A stretch of 64,000 nucleotides of DNA, taken from NCBI GenBank assembly GCA_936440205.1, contig OW387143.1, positions 35,042,949 to 35,106,948 on the forward strand, in the 5' to 3' direction. Positions 37,901-42,210 of the stretch are shown here, piece after piece. A program made the translations under genes and the position numbers. The DNA is from Lepidonotus clava. Taxonomy: Eukaryota; Annelida; Polychaeta; Phyllodocida; Polynoidae. The notes below the pieces were generated by a model, which worked only from the letters and a program-made list of their open reading frames with translations, searched no databases and was not told where the DNA came from. The stretch's first letter is position 1; every line of letters begins with the position of its first letter.

Positions 37901-40383
37901 ACCTGACCAAGGACCAGGTCGGCACCTTCGTCTCACACCACCCCAAGTTCTGGGAGGTGAGTATAGCCAGGGGTATTGCTTACTTCATTCAAAGATGTTA
38001 CAGTTTACATACAGAGCATATATTCCGTATGTAACTTTTGTTAGAAAGTCATAGAATTCTACCCCATGCTCGTATAAAACCTTTTGTAAAAGGGATTAAT
38101 TGGAAGAACGACAACACCTATAATTTTATTACTTAGACCGTTTGCTGGTTCCCTCTTGTTGCGGAATTACTCAGTACTTCCTGCCAATATCCAATTACAA
38201 AACGGTCTATACCCAATTACAAAATGATTAGAGAACATATATTTTTGTCTTTTGTCTTTTTCTTTTAATTTTTGTCCTTTCTAGGATCAATTAGCCGTAT
38301 AATAATTTTATTGAAATAAAGCTCTGTTATAGTTGTTTAACACTGATTGTAATGTTTGCCTATATGTTAAGACATACAGGCATACATTGTGGCTGAGGCT
38401 TACGAGGCCCACTCCCACTGGGCCAGCTCGCTGTGTCACCGCTACGTCCTACACAATGACACCAATATTATATAGTATACAATATACCCACAGATCTCTG
38501 TCCACTCTCTCCCCCTACAGGCCTACATTGTGGCTGAGGCTTACGAGGCCCACTCCCACTGGGCCAGCGCGCTGTGTCACTGCTACGTCCTACACAATGA
38601 CACCAATATTATATAGTATACAATATACCCACAGATCTCTGTCCACTCTCTCCCCCTACAGGCCTACATCGTGGCCGAGGCATACGAGGCCCACTCCCAC
38701 TGGGCCAGCTCGCTGTGTCACCGCTACGTCCTACACAATGACACCAATATTATATAGTATACAATATACCCACAGATCTCTGTCCACTCTCTCCCCCTAC
38801 AGGCCTACATCGTGGCCGAGGCATACGAGGCCCACTCCCACTGGGCCAGCTCGCTGTGTCACCGCTACGTCCTACACAATGACACCAATATTATATAGTA
38901 TACAATATACCTACAGACCTCTGTCCACTCTCTCCCCCTACAGGCATACATCGTGGCCGAGGCATACGAGGCCCACTCCCACTGGGCCAGCTCGCTGTGT
39001 CACCGCTACGTCCTACACAATGACACCAATATTATATAGTACACAATATACCCACAGACCTCTGTCCACTCTCTCCCCCTACAGGCATACATCGTGGCCG
39101 AGGCGTACGAGGCCAACTCCCACTGGGCCAGCTCGCTGTGTCACCGCTACGTCCTACACAATGACAACAAGTACCTGACGGACCTACGACGTCACGTCAC
39201 ACTGAGCGCGTCCCTCATCACAGACGTCACCGAGAGGTATGTACATCGGGGAATGGTGATTACTGCTCAGGGGGAATAAAGTGAAGCTTGGTAAGTGAAG
39301 CCCCATTCGCCGTGGGCAATTTTTCACTGCGATCTAAAAATCGCATGCAAGAAAAAATATAACGTTGACTAGATATTTCCGTAACCTTATACATTGATAC
39401 CTACTTTATAAACCACAAACATATTTTCCCAAAATGATAAGTCTAAATACAAGAAGATTGCAGGTTGCATTGAAAAAGTGCCCAGGGTGAATGAGGCTTG
39501 AGACTTCCGCCAAAATAATTTGTCCAATTTTCTAGGAGAATATACACATTTTTTCCAGAAGGGGTGGGGGTCCCTCGTCAGTTGGCAAAAAGAGTAGTAT
39601 ATTTTGCCTTCCTAAACATGTAATGCCTTAATTTCCCTCCTCAAAATAAGGTTTGATCAGTTTCTTAGCAACTTTATCAATTATCTGGGGCGATGACCTT
39701 CCATTACTTGCATATCTGAATACTTATTTGCAATTTACTGGGATCCCGGCATTCTGCTAGGGGGGAAAAGTAGAGATTAGCCCGCAGGTACAAGCCACTT
39801 CCCAGTTTGTCCGTTTTTTTTTCAATTACGGTGTTAAATGCAGTCCCTTGACCAATCACATTACTGCACAAATTAGGCTGTTTCTGCGCCTAGTCTAGTG
39901 GCACGCAAAATGGTGTTGGAGGGGGACTAGCGCACACAAAGCAAATATGAAATTTTAAAACTGTTTGTTAAAAAAAATCTTTCTTTTCTTCTTGTAAGAC
40001 GTTGCAGGCATTTGCAACGATCATCTTGACATGTGCTCATAAACCAAAATTTATGGTGTTTGACCCTGTGGCCAGGTACAAAAAAGGGTCCGAGATTTAT
40101 TGGAAGGTCAAGTTGATCTAGAGACCCTTTGCTAAATAATCTAGAGGCCCCTGGATATTTCCATCGTTGGTAAAAAAAAATCTGTTTTTTTTTCAGGTAT
40201 AAGGCGGAGACACAGCGCCCAAAGTGGGCTGGGGGCCAGCTGAAGAAGCTGCTGGCCCTGTGTCCGGACATACAGGCGACATACCGAGCCGCTCAGGACC
40301 TCGGCCTCACTGACTACGCCCGTGAACTGCTCAAGGGTGACAACAGCGCCTACCTGCGGGACACGGTGGGACTACAGTTCTGA
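1051..40383 (+). CDS. SPG11: Spatacsin (SPG11 orthologue), 3' portion, 32 exons
   Basis: Spatacsin is a large cytosolic scaffold that works with spastizin (ZFYVE26) and adaptor complex AP-5 in lysosome and autolysosome reformation. I joined 32 exons by GT-AG sites; every junction keeps frame and the last exon ends in TGA at 40381-40383. The joined exons give about 1,709 residues, against roughly 2,440 for the whole human protein, so the N-terminal third lies left of the window. Recognisable blocks in family order are FGWQITNTL, CAKENDWLMFL, GRFSEMTYIFDIL, SDAAESYAKEGCVRHAQRC and IVAEAYEANSHWA, the last three in the conserved spatacsin C-terminal domain. The protein is rich in alpha-helical repeat-like sequence with no membrane segment. 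Exons are GC-rich, introns AT-rich. The second visible intron carries a 15-kb Helentron. Several introns hold tandem copies of neighbouring exon pieces. The identification is from remembered family sequence, not a search. Confidence 0.93.
1967..2914 (+). other. SPG11 intron, unique sequence
   Basis: First 950 bases of the large intron after exon 1732-1966. AT-rich, with only short chance frames. I see no repeat, RNA gene or exon here. Confidence 0.5.
2915..4500. repeat. 120-bp satellite array, about 13 units
   Basis: A unit of about 120 bp recurs head to tail. Each contains a version of GGTCATCAGACATATTTGTC, then AGCATGGCGGCCATGTTTTT, then TATTTTTCAAGAAATTTC and TTTTCACTTCCAAGTTTTAG. Unit starts fall near 2931, 3051, 3171, 3289, 3409, 3529, 3648, 3769, 3886, 4007, 4127, 4246 and 4376. 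Outer units are more decayed than middle ones. The unit length is a multiple of three, which explains the open frames across it. It ends about 100 bp before the left end of the Helentron; whether the element brought it or landed beside it is not clear. Confidence 0.9.
4596..4657 (+). repeat. Helentron left end: terminal repeat and 5' palindrome
   Basis: ATGAGGCGGC at 4596-4605 is the left partner of the asymmetric terminal inverted repeat. GGCGGCTA (4600-4607) also pairs with TAGCCGCC (4650-4657), and TTTAAG with CTTAAG inside it, giving an imperfect stem around a 20-odd-base loop. A palindrome at this end fits the Helentron family. Confidence 0.65.
4857..5215 (+). repeat. Two tandem 182-bp repeats in the Helentron 5' leader
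   Basis: TTGGCGCCATTATGATTCAA at 4866 recurs as TTGGCGCCATTACGATTCAA at 5048, and the similarity runs through AAACATGGCGGCGACGAAGTC and GACTTTCAGGGT to AAACTTGGTGCCATAATCAT. The period is 182 bp. They lie upstream of the transposase frame and may be subterminal binding sites or simply a duplicated promoter region (inference). The remaining leader to 5774 shows no gene. Confidence 0.8.
5775..13052 (+). CDS. Helentron Rep-helicase-endonuclease polyprotein, 2,425 aa
   Basis: Rolling-circle transposase. From the N-terminus: a cysteine protease-like segment (SAGKQCTAMSLAF with Cys35; LFDSH with Asp152 and His154) resembling herpesvirus-type C76 deubiquitinases; a Lys-rich linker; three Arg/Tyr-rich repeats (about 485-565); an acidic region; a CxxC...CxxC finger (CHFC about 718, CSTC about 760); Helitron N-terminal domain; HUH nuclease motif PHVHMIIW (His1227, His1229); CRKGGRPTCRFHYP zinc site; catalytic Tyr1405 and Tyr1409 in TYIVNYINK; Pif1/RecD-type helicase with GGAGTGKT (Lys1762), VLMIDEISMVG, YGDLFQLPPV and TVHKAQGCTVP; and a C-terminal endonuclease/exonuclease/phosphatase domain (ILNETHL, VVVGDFNFDV). 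The terminal endonuclease domain marks the Helentron branch. One intronless frame, ATG at 5775. AT-rich codons, unlike the host exons. Confidence 0.92.
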   Translation: MASIDTFKMNRSTSITLGSRSQSHTIYGSSAGKQCTAMSLAFAIRSHDRDPVLMHSSDVDRILDMGNRIYEEASSFYEQELLSAEEIPNSVTFAGKRFRLSLGQVRYGFIQEHRKLTFHLTNVFCTYVQCFVICKGMTVMVKFVNGIYYLFDSHKKDKNARKSADGKSSIMRFLDYNELLNYIFLYFKSNNNEQYEVYPLRVETELSHAKDGFQVRSHFRRKSATVVNQYEADLFQLDSSGSSQRLGNSKKRKSVSHSHPKTTNVKKQKKSVPLKDITNFQGQSNSQTVNISTQESESETTCPENVSESCTSAPSTPNKSHRTVPKIKLRKKGNSWVLLKTVNRFKISKCDKYQIEGLHNQVKAPHGMVLTLVKLENQWVIQSKQRPDGTFSPVAPQQQKKKTSENFKGKRKLLNQDSGSDVNSTKASKKTRKACRVSDVSCQSSVVDSDDLQTLTDASQDSNAKGGFDSRSETSMSVKEKELSMTPAAVRQREYRRRKNLAKEKAEEFVDLRRHKVLSETPVAKRVRAYRNRQKSPDSVKTNLFVTPQPATSKMRTRKYRERKRKSQSPKLHSFPTNLFENNNHFGNPCQSSSDIEQHDRESYNGLSQNENDLHSSSPGMSDEGVTNIPTQDSDLEVNVSDVDCDLSQNTQHASNTLDIDVDNQTEAMSEIEDSTSSPPLRQFNFVDDVIDFEDTFDHAPVSQRKIDVLDDSVNNSCHFCTKLCFSEQGSFIRGNKLESFYPYDRQIRFCDEIFVCSTCKSQVKRHQSPTFNTTGGIHWPKYVPELDILPHEERLICLRLPFMHIKVLPSGSQRSLHGNVINVPTDMGETIHMLPRHINDTGTVTVRLKRRMCYRGVYLEANVRPLKVLKALQYLKNHSTYYISSPLVVSPTWLQDTIRELENSDDLVTDNPLSNDNNVVQNDSNDDQVNENIDPGTGLSCIDENHQNESDEDQSEVEDNFSEADQTEVVETHDTMMDIIPPVRALNVAPAEGQTPMHLLYDKLGEEMSFPTIYAGMKIDEIFPSNISFLKRTRWELTTADRRVAQKVELIFYKYKMYQLDFIKDKATFALRCIKQDSQYRARQVREESDREKIANVDDGFYFYRQLRNSPQYLQQKKRELFATIRQLGIPTFFLSLSAADTRWKKLLQSLGKIVDGRNYSDNEIEEMSYQDKTRLINSDPVTCARYFDRRFHFFLTQILYKPPHPLGKVTHHFYRIEFQHRGSPHVHMIIWCQGAPRYNKDSDHTEVVRYIDKYISCSLTPDIPENEPYIKNQVHKHSKTCRKGGRPTCRFHYPLPPFEHTVILKPNPSRTEDQKQTYKEIQTYLDSEDIDENTILEDILDKFDITFDEYVDIVRSSLRRDQVFLKRKPCECRVNMYMRNLLYVWKANVDCQFCLDPYSVVTYIVNYINKENRGLSLNLAAVTRECEKEKKSIRETIKRLGNVFVNTTEISVQECIYVLMGMHLTHQSVDVLSINTSVSERRVKVLKNPNDIRKLADDSLDIFVDSKFDIYANRPDYFESWCFAEYISKVRITLRTKKSIETERVGVHETRIHTLYYLDAHKRYSIGKKRIISYVAKSKSGEEEEYYRIKLLMFHPWREEPMTSEEVTSYKSMYNNLSACEIDNLRDVSKSYNKQSLQTLEGLYDNLTNDVTNLVLAPGCDHTEADDLAEGARNLSGGKFFSPVTSDLLKESRTGRFEHAVNATVDDDNINKLWPAEQLAENIIKLNPGQRKIFDHVMSVASAEKDKIYIFITGGAGTGKTFVLQTIYQALSRYYNFNPDHQPNLKSVLKVAITGKAAYLIKGETIHSALGVKPSTSYEFYQRLPADRLNTLHCQFMSTKVLMIDEISMVGNNFFRFINLRLQEIFGNTLPFGGIHVICYGDLFQLPPVTEKWIFENNATGLSSLSINSWVEYFQLYELTQIMRQRDEYAFAELLNRMRVGELTQQDFRTLQERVVHKDVLKDGLDCLHLFSTNEAARTYNGVCFSKCEGEKTTVEASDSIVQIVSQDKIQAAKAELELNPNRAGTTKFLCLGIGLSYEVNTNVNVADGLFNGTAGVLRYIQYRQGYSNPICLWFEFEDEMIGRAQRKIYGHYTRDQIDTQWTPIFATTRDFQLPTSRVTIKRKQFPVQQSTGKTVHKAQGCTVPEVAISLCDYNFRNAFYVACSRVPSLSKLHILNFLQSQILTDKKVGAEMERLRKERTIPITHPFQDTSEWCSVYCSNIQSLPRHWKYLKNDYIAIESNIIILNETHLKISDHDRDYSIDDFTLYRFDSVRLESNRRSYNGLAAYLKNHLRSQVLKETRTPRYEFIIITISVNIDISHLVLVYVKPQSTRQTLISLFEDINATCDGKKTVVVGDFNFDVAQPENRYFLQSVASSFGLVLNDSDYTTSRQTKIDVCLSSKPIHVRTHYVPWSYHRSLTFQF
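13053..13658 (+). promoter_or_regulatory. Spacer and probable promoter between the two Helentron genes
   Basis: 600 bp separating the transposase stop from the RPA-like gene. GC content rises sharply from about 13370. An octamer ATGCAAAT lies near 13446 next to an AT-rich GCATAAATT. Placement before the first coding exon makes this the likely promoter of the second gene, but no start site can be proven from sequence alone. Short open frames here on both strands are not conserved-looking. Confidence 0.35.
13659..17917 (+). CDS. RPA-like single-stranded DNA-binding protein carried by the Helentron, 5 exons, 764 aa
   Basis: Exons 13659-13884, 14763-15762, 16106-16250, 16592-16816 and 17219-17917 join in frame (2,295 bases, stop TGA). 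The second exon's acceptor is a CAG-CAG tandem, so 14766 is an equally valid start. Residues about 316-409 (DVGKNLTCYVIELEPP to FFLIHGNTFIS), 440-532 (QLVSVTGKV, VKSVTLKDSTGEIKSSLWG) and 537-615 read as OB-fold modules like those of replication protein A large subunit. The N-terminal 300 residues are Gln/Ser/Asn-rich and disordered-looking; the last 60 are very acidic. RPA-like proteins are known passengers or partners in Helitrons and would coat the single strand made by the Rep. Start could instead be Met at 13692. Codons are GC-richer than the transposase's, suggesting separate origin. Confidence 0.8.
17918..19000 (+). other. 3' untranslated region and poly(A) signal of the RPA-like gene
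   Basis: AATAAA at 18963-18968 is the first strong poly(A) signal after the stop, giving a 3' UTR of about 1.05 kb. It holds two copies of GCATGTAAGTTACGCATGC-like sequence (about 18292 and 18349), each nearly palindromic, and two copies of CTCATxGATGTxAAACATCAA (about 18841 and 18890). No coding potential. Confidence 0.5.
19291..19380 (+). repeat. Triplicated CCCCCTAGTG motif near the Helentron right end
   Basis: TAACGCCCCCTAGTG at 19291-19305 is repeated at 19339-19353, and TTCCCCCTAGTGTCG follows at about 19364. The spacing is about 48 then 25 bases. It lies about 200 bp inside the right terminus, a position where transposase-binding iterons would be expected (inference). Confidence 0.6.
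19579..19613 (+). repeat. Helentron right subterminal inverted repeat and 3' hairpin
   Basis: GCCGCCTCAT (19579-19588) is the inverted copy of the left terminus. It is followed at once by GGTATCAAAG (19590-19599), loop CCCC, and CTTTGATACC (19604-19613), a perfect 10-bp stem. Such a hairpin acts as the rolling-circle termination signal in this superfamily. The intron resumes shortly after; 19626-19776 is plain SPG11 intron. Confidence 0.8.
19777..21602 (+). CDS. SPG11: SPG11 exons 19777-19989, 20335-20444, 20828-20979, 21447-21602
   Basis: Four exons in one frame. The first resumes after the Helentron-bearing intron (acceptor tatttacag) with QRGVISPIEAEDF and runs to HHLPELLYYYLDFWG, a stretch conserved with vertebrate spatacsin. 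The second reads DLDPWVSMLLHMRAIAEDDS. The third reads VGNLLDEGLVGRALTTLVYR. The fourth starts LMYLPEGERQLLPSLSQWQ and ends VGEQHVTAYHLLQ before gtaagt. A decayed partial copy of the fourth exon with its own acceptor sits just upstream (21279-21398) and is annotated separately. Confidence 0.9.
21279..21398 (+). repeat. Partial tandem duplicate of SPG11 exon 21447 and its acceptor
   Basis: The 120 bp from GTATCATTAC at 21279 repeat the sequence starting at 21399. The copy has its own CCCCTAG acceptor and 71 exon bases (21328-21398, LMYLPEGVRQLLPSLSQWQS), then breaks off into the next copy of the intron. If its acceptor were used, reading would hit TAA about 15 bases into the intron copy. The reading is a broken exon duplicate, not a functional exon. 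Confidence 0.85.
22115..24962 (+). CDS. SPG11: SPG11 exons 22115-22181, 22428-22599, 22948-23174, 23626-23734, 24238-24397, 24782-24962
   Basis: Six exons in frame. Diagnostic spatacsin text: HLFGWQITNTLFCG; MPHFACSDLAAQFG followed by HFTYYLRQARPSFAFS; AACVAFMEMLGEDTSVLRVR; LEFLTLLEDAIRWQIE; MFCRVHDLPPTTGYL followed by CAKENDWLMFLTFAQLHNF; and AELGYFSKRALREHL. All match the order of the human protein. The last exon carries a hydrophilic stretch (ELGRHDVSPPPRDVRAQL) likely to be a variable loop. Phases run 0/1, 1/2, 2/1, 1/2, 2/0, 0/1. Confidence 0.92.
25326..29021 (+). CDS. SPG11: SPG11 exons 25326-25409, 25923-26071, 26643-26840, 27005-27112, 27484-27673, 28010-28224, 28884-29021
   Basis: Seven exons in frame. 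The 84-bp exon at 25326 is an acidic linker (SESAPSEEEVEAPQVKEE). Then come VFGLLLFCDEARCPWHCLAA, NTVSCLCAWLMASSTDHAHQ, DTLLVVFIRFCVAFC, STMTSAYDLGRLLRLLDQ, a long helical exon with CRQALAALEEKHMFNEARVF, and CAFWRKCHEAFTRHQVSQE. The order matches the middle of vertebrate spatacsin. The short acidic exon is the most likely of these to be alternatively spliced, but it is 84 bp and in frame, so skipping would not break the protein. Confidence 0.9.
29110..29875 (+). mobile_element. 5'-truncated LINE, 3' end of the reverse-transcriptase frame
   Basis: An open frame (29180-29662, 160 residues) reads EPYLIHMTNRVARTNFTRLR, then EDRLCQICNETEDEQHYIMQ with a C-x2-C-x7-H-x4-C knuckle, ending in NGEL. This is the C-terminal tail of ORF2 in several non-LTR retrotransposon clades of marine invertebrates. 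Downstream there is an ATAAAGCTCC motif and a tail of CTTGAA repeats ending near 29875, the short tandem 3' tail typical of such elements. No reverse-transcriptase catalytic core remains. It sits in an SPG11 intron, sense orientation. The clade (CR1/Jockey-like) is not resolved, and the left edge is approximate. Confidence 0.7.
30162..34010 (+). CDS. SPG11: SPG11 exons 30162-30326, 30626-30763, 31149-31265, 31982-32266, 32869-33006, 33402-33468, 33846-34010
   Basis: Seven exons in frame. They read CQLAYDWLEVDDQPANQKLK, HRSELLQYGHIPSEVDKAR, LIGQLLDKGKVKDACQVAAL, a 95-residue exon with an Arg/Ser-rich loop (LVAAPAPRLSRRVSTASFSG) then GKFCCQRIVTIYQ, FIILQALLNSDNGQRFILAK, VAGFLSDTILKILNAHDG and MITSLIQLADDPAMLGQRLH. 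The Ser-rich loop corresponds in position to the human segment with RRVHSTSSLDS and could be a phosphorylation site (inference). The intron before exon 32869 carries two tandem copies of that exon's borders. Confidence 0.9.
31600..31780 (+). repeat. Possible short retroposon tail in an SPG11 intron
   Basis: The stretch ends in CCCAATAAAAAACAATTAAAA, preceded by CCTGTAAAATTTGTAACAAA and a GC-rich GGGTGCGGGTGGAAG. A poly(A)-type signal followed by an A-rich run suggests the 3' end of a SINE or LINE copy. No coding match and no target duplication is visible, so the call is weak. Confidence 0.25.
32299..32452. repeat. MITE with GGCCGTCCATAATTGACGTCA ends
   Basis: GGGCCGTCCATAATTGACGT at the left is the inverted match of ATGACGTCAT...TGGACGGCC at the right, about 22 bp each with small differences. 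The interior has a G-run of 11 and a GGGGGAGGGGGAGGGG stretch. About 154 bp, no coding. It lies in the intron after SPG11 exon 31982. The core GTCCATAA..ACGT is shared with the perfect foldback element at 58811. Confidence 0.65.
32527..32780 (+). repeat. 117-bp tandem array built from SPG11 exon 32869 borders
   Basis: CACAGGTATATTGGCGTAAA recurs at about 32544 and 32661. The first copy is preceded by 22 bases of the 3' end of exon 32869-33006 (AGCGGGCTCGCCACCTCACA) plus its donor. The second and third are preceded by 20 bases from the middle of that exon (GTCAGCGCTTCATCCTGGCC). The rest of each unit is the intron start after that exon. The exon pieces are too short to be spliced as exons. Confidence 0.75.
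35593..37956 (+). CDS. SPG11: SPG11 exons 35593-35735, 36167-36274, 36963-37131, 37730-37956 (start of C-terminal domain)
   Basis: Four exons covering the best conserved part of spatacsin. They read VELLVAAHHCYTLACSMEGI, RLLTGVGRFSEMTYIFDILK, MAILDYIQRCHPSDTDTYKM followed by LYFTMYREIAAMLEDNA, and SDAAESYAKEGCVRHAQRC. Human spatacsin has LLTGIGRYNEMTYIFDLLHK, DYIKRCRPGDSEKHNMIAL and DAAESYAKDSCVRQAQHC in the same order. This block alone identifies the gene. The exon at 37730 ends with HHPKFWE in phase 0, ready to join exon 39085. Confidence 0.95.
36552..36724. repeat. Small MITE with CAGGGATGTAAGT ends
   Basis: CAGGGATGTAAGT (36552-36564) and ACTTACATCCCTG (36712-36724) are perfect 13-bp terminal inverted repeats. 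AATAAA flanks both sides directly, a likely target duplication of 6 bp. The CAGGG start is hAT-like, but hAT elements duplicate 8 bp, so the superfamily is open. The interior also has paired TCAGATTTTA/AAATCTGA motifs. It lies in the SPG11 intron before exon 36963. Confidence 0.6.
38380..39084 (+). repeat. Five 141-bp tandem copies of the start of SPG11 exon 39085
   Basis: Exon-like copies begin at 38380, 38521, 38662, 38803 and 38944, each exactly 141 bp apart; the true exon at 39085 is the sixth. Each unit is 84 exon bases (IVAEAYEAHSHWASSLCHRY, ending HNDT) plus 57 bases ending in a strong CTCTCCCCCTACAG acceptor. The copies lack the exon's real 3' part; in the exon frame they run NDTNII then TAG. 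The differences are mostly synonymous. Using an early acceptor would truncate spatacsin by about 110 residues. Confidence 0.92.
39085..40383 (+). CDS. SPG11: SPG11 last two exons, 39085-39236 and 40197-40383, with stop
   Basis: Exon 39085 starts AYIVAEAYEANSHWASSLCH and continues NDNKYLTDLRRHVTLSASL; human spatacsin has ASIVAEAYDFVPDWAEILYQ here. Its first 84 bases are copied five times upstream in a 141-bp tandem array; only this copy runs on into a full exon with a normal donor (gag|gtatgt as AG|GTATGT). The final exon (acceptor tttttttcag) reads GGQLKKLLALCPDIQATYRA and ends RDTVGLQF before TGA, matching human LKKLLTYCEDVYLYYK in position. Confidence 0.93.
39297..39502. repeat. MITE with AAGCCCCATTC ends
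   Basis: GAAGCCCCATTCGCCGTGGG at the left is the inverted match, with mismatches, of CCCAGGGTGAATGAGGCTTG at the right, over about 37 bp including TTTTTCAxTGC. About 205 bp, no frame. It lies in the last SPG11 intron. The terminal motif recurs at 48711 and 49241 around another element, so this is a dispersed family. Confidence 0.55.
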
Positions 40384-42210
40384 GTGGCTAAGCATATGTC
40401 TCGCAGACTTCTCAATATAAATGTGCAATATGGGTTTGAAGTGGATTATTTCGTTCAGTGATGTTGGTGCGGTACATTCCCATTTAAAAAATGTATCAAT
40501 CTGAAGAGTTGTGTTGTATTATTAAGGTATAAAATATAAGATTATTGTAGGTTTATCATAGCATCCGCGGTAGACTCTGGACAAATGATAAGAGATGTAG
40601 AAATGTAGAGAAGATGCATGAATTCAACCTCATTTAAATTTATTCTGCTGCATACCAAATGTTGGGTATGGTGGTAGGATGAATATCAGTCTTCCACGTT
40701 TTTACTTAAAGATTGTAGATAATCCTAAGATGAATATATAATTATTTCCTACGAAGTTTTGGACGTATGCCTCAGTACAGGTAAATTATAAATGCATTCA
40801 AAACATAAGAGTCATAACTCATAAGGACTGTATATATCAAGCCAATACGTAGAGGGAAAGTAACCAGGTGACAGCAATAGAAAGTCATAATTGTGTTAAA
40901 AATTTGGTTCTGTGGTCAAACTCTTAAAAAGATGTGAACTATTCATATGTATCAGAACCAAAAGGAAATTGAAGAGTTGACTCTTTATCCTAGTGTCATT
41001 TGTACAATACAGCTGCAAACATTAATATGTGTAGATTATATCTATGTACATAGAAATCAAAATGGATTTAACTCTGGTGCTAGGAAACGTTATGTGACAA
41101 CTATGTGAAAAACAAAGAATAGTATTTAATAATGGATGATATAACAAAATAAAATGACCTTGAATACCAGTCGTAGTGTGGGTCATTAAGTTATGGTTTT
41201 GAAAAACCACACATCCTCTAGCGTTGTCCAATGTCACGCGTCAGAAATATTCTGATCTATGATCATTGGATTGGTCTATAGAGCATTTCTTAAATGTGTT
41301 CTTCATGAATTCCACCTTGCAAAAATAACTACTGTGATAATACTTTGTTAATTTACTGGTTTTCAATAAACAACAAAAGATCAACATGTCAAAAAAACAT
41401 CGGCTTTTATTGCATTCATTCTCAACAAAAACAGTTTCATCCCTGAGCATCATCTTTACGACTGATATCGTATATTGCTGAATTATTGACAGGCAACTTA
41501 ATTCACACATTGTGCAATTCTACACATATCATAGCCCATCCACTAGTATTTTGATGCCATATTTCATACGGATTATAATTCATTTCCCAATCATTACACG
41601 GTATTCTTCCCTAGTTTGTAAGGCACTTCAAATGTTGATGTTCTGAGAGCTTAATCCACGTTTTGTTACAATACTTTGTTGGCAAGTGAGACACGGACAA
41701 ACAAAAATTGCTGAGAAGTAGCAATATGCTACCTTACAATATAAAGCAGCTGTTAAGATGTGACGTACATTTCAGTCGATACTTACGATGGGTCAATCTG
41801 TCGATTTACTTCAAAAGGTCATACTTACGTGGTGCATTATCAACAGATTATACTGTGCTTTTTCAATCAGAAATTAGTTCAGAAATTGATGCTATGAGCT
41901 AGTGCAGAATTGATAAAGTTAATGACCACGTTTCAAAGCAGATTCAGTACGGTGCAAGATAGACTTTGCATGAAGATGGTTTATATTATTGTCAACTTCA
42001 TATCTGGGCACTCACATTGTTTTTGTGACCTTACATTAAAAGTTATTTCTATATTCTATTACAGGGCAAAACCCTACTCATGCTTAAGTGAAGATCGCTA
42101 GCTATCTCGCTTCTTGTTTTTTCTAATCGTAGGTTATCATGGAATGCACGACTTTACGTCAATAGCATTACCTTTTAAGTACGATTAATGGAAGACTGTT
42201 CAATAGAATC
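40384..42210. other. Intergenic space between convergent SPG11 and DPP7
   Basis: This holds both 3' UTRs. Candidate plus-strand poly(A) signals AATAAA are at 41148-41153 and 41365-41370. A minus-strand AATAAA (TTTATT on plus) is at 41406-41411, followed on that strand by a T-rich run. From 41412 to 42210 would then be DPP7 3' UTR. No coding frame here looks real. Confidence 0.55.
41365..41411. terminator. Back-to-back poly(A) signals of SPG11 and DPP7
   Basis: Plus-strand AATAAA at 41365-41370 and minus-strand AATAAA at 41406-41411 face each other across 35 bases. Each has a T-rich stretch on its own strand within 30-40 bases. If both are used, the two mRNAs end within a few bases of each other. 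The upstream plus-strand signal at 41148 is an alternative for SPG11. Confidence 0.4.

Noticed and set aside
38333-39178. 281-residue open frame with PTLWLRLTRPTPTGPARCV repeats
   Set aside because: It is a wrong-frame reading of the 141-bp exon-duplication array; the period is a multiple of three, so any frame free of stops in one unit stays open. The real coding frame is the SPG11 exon.
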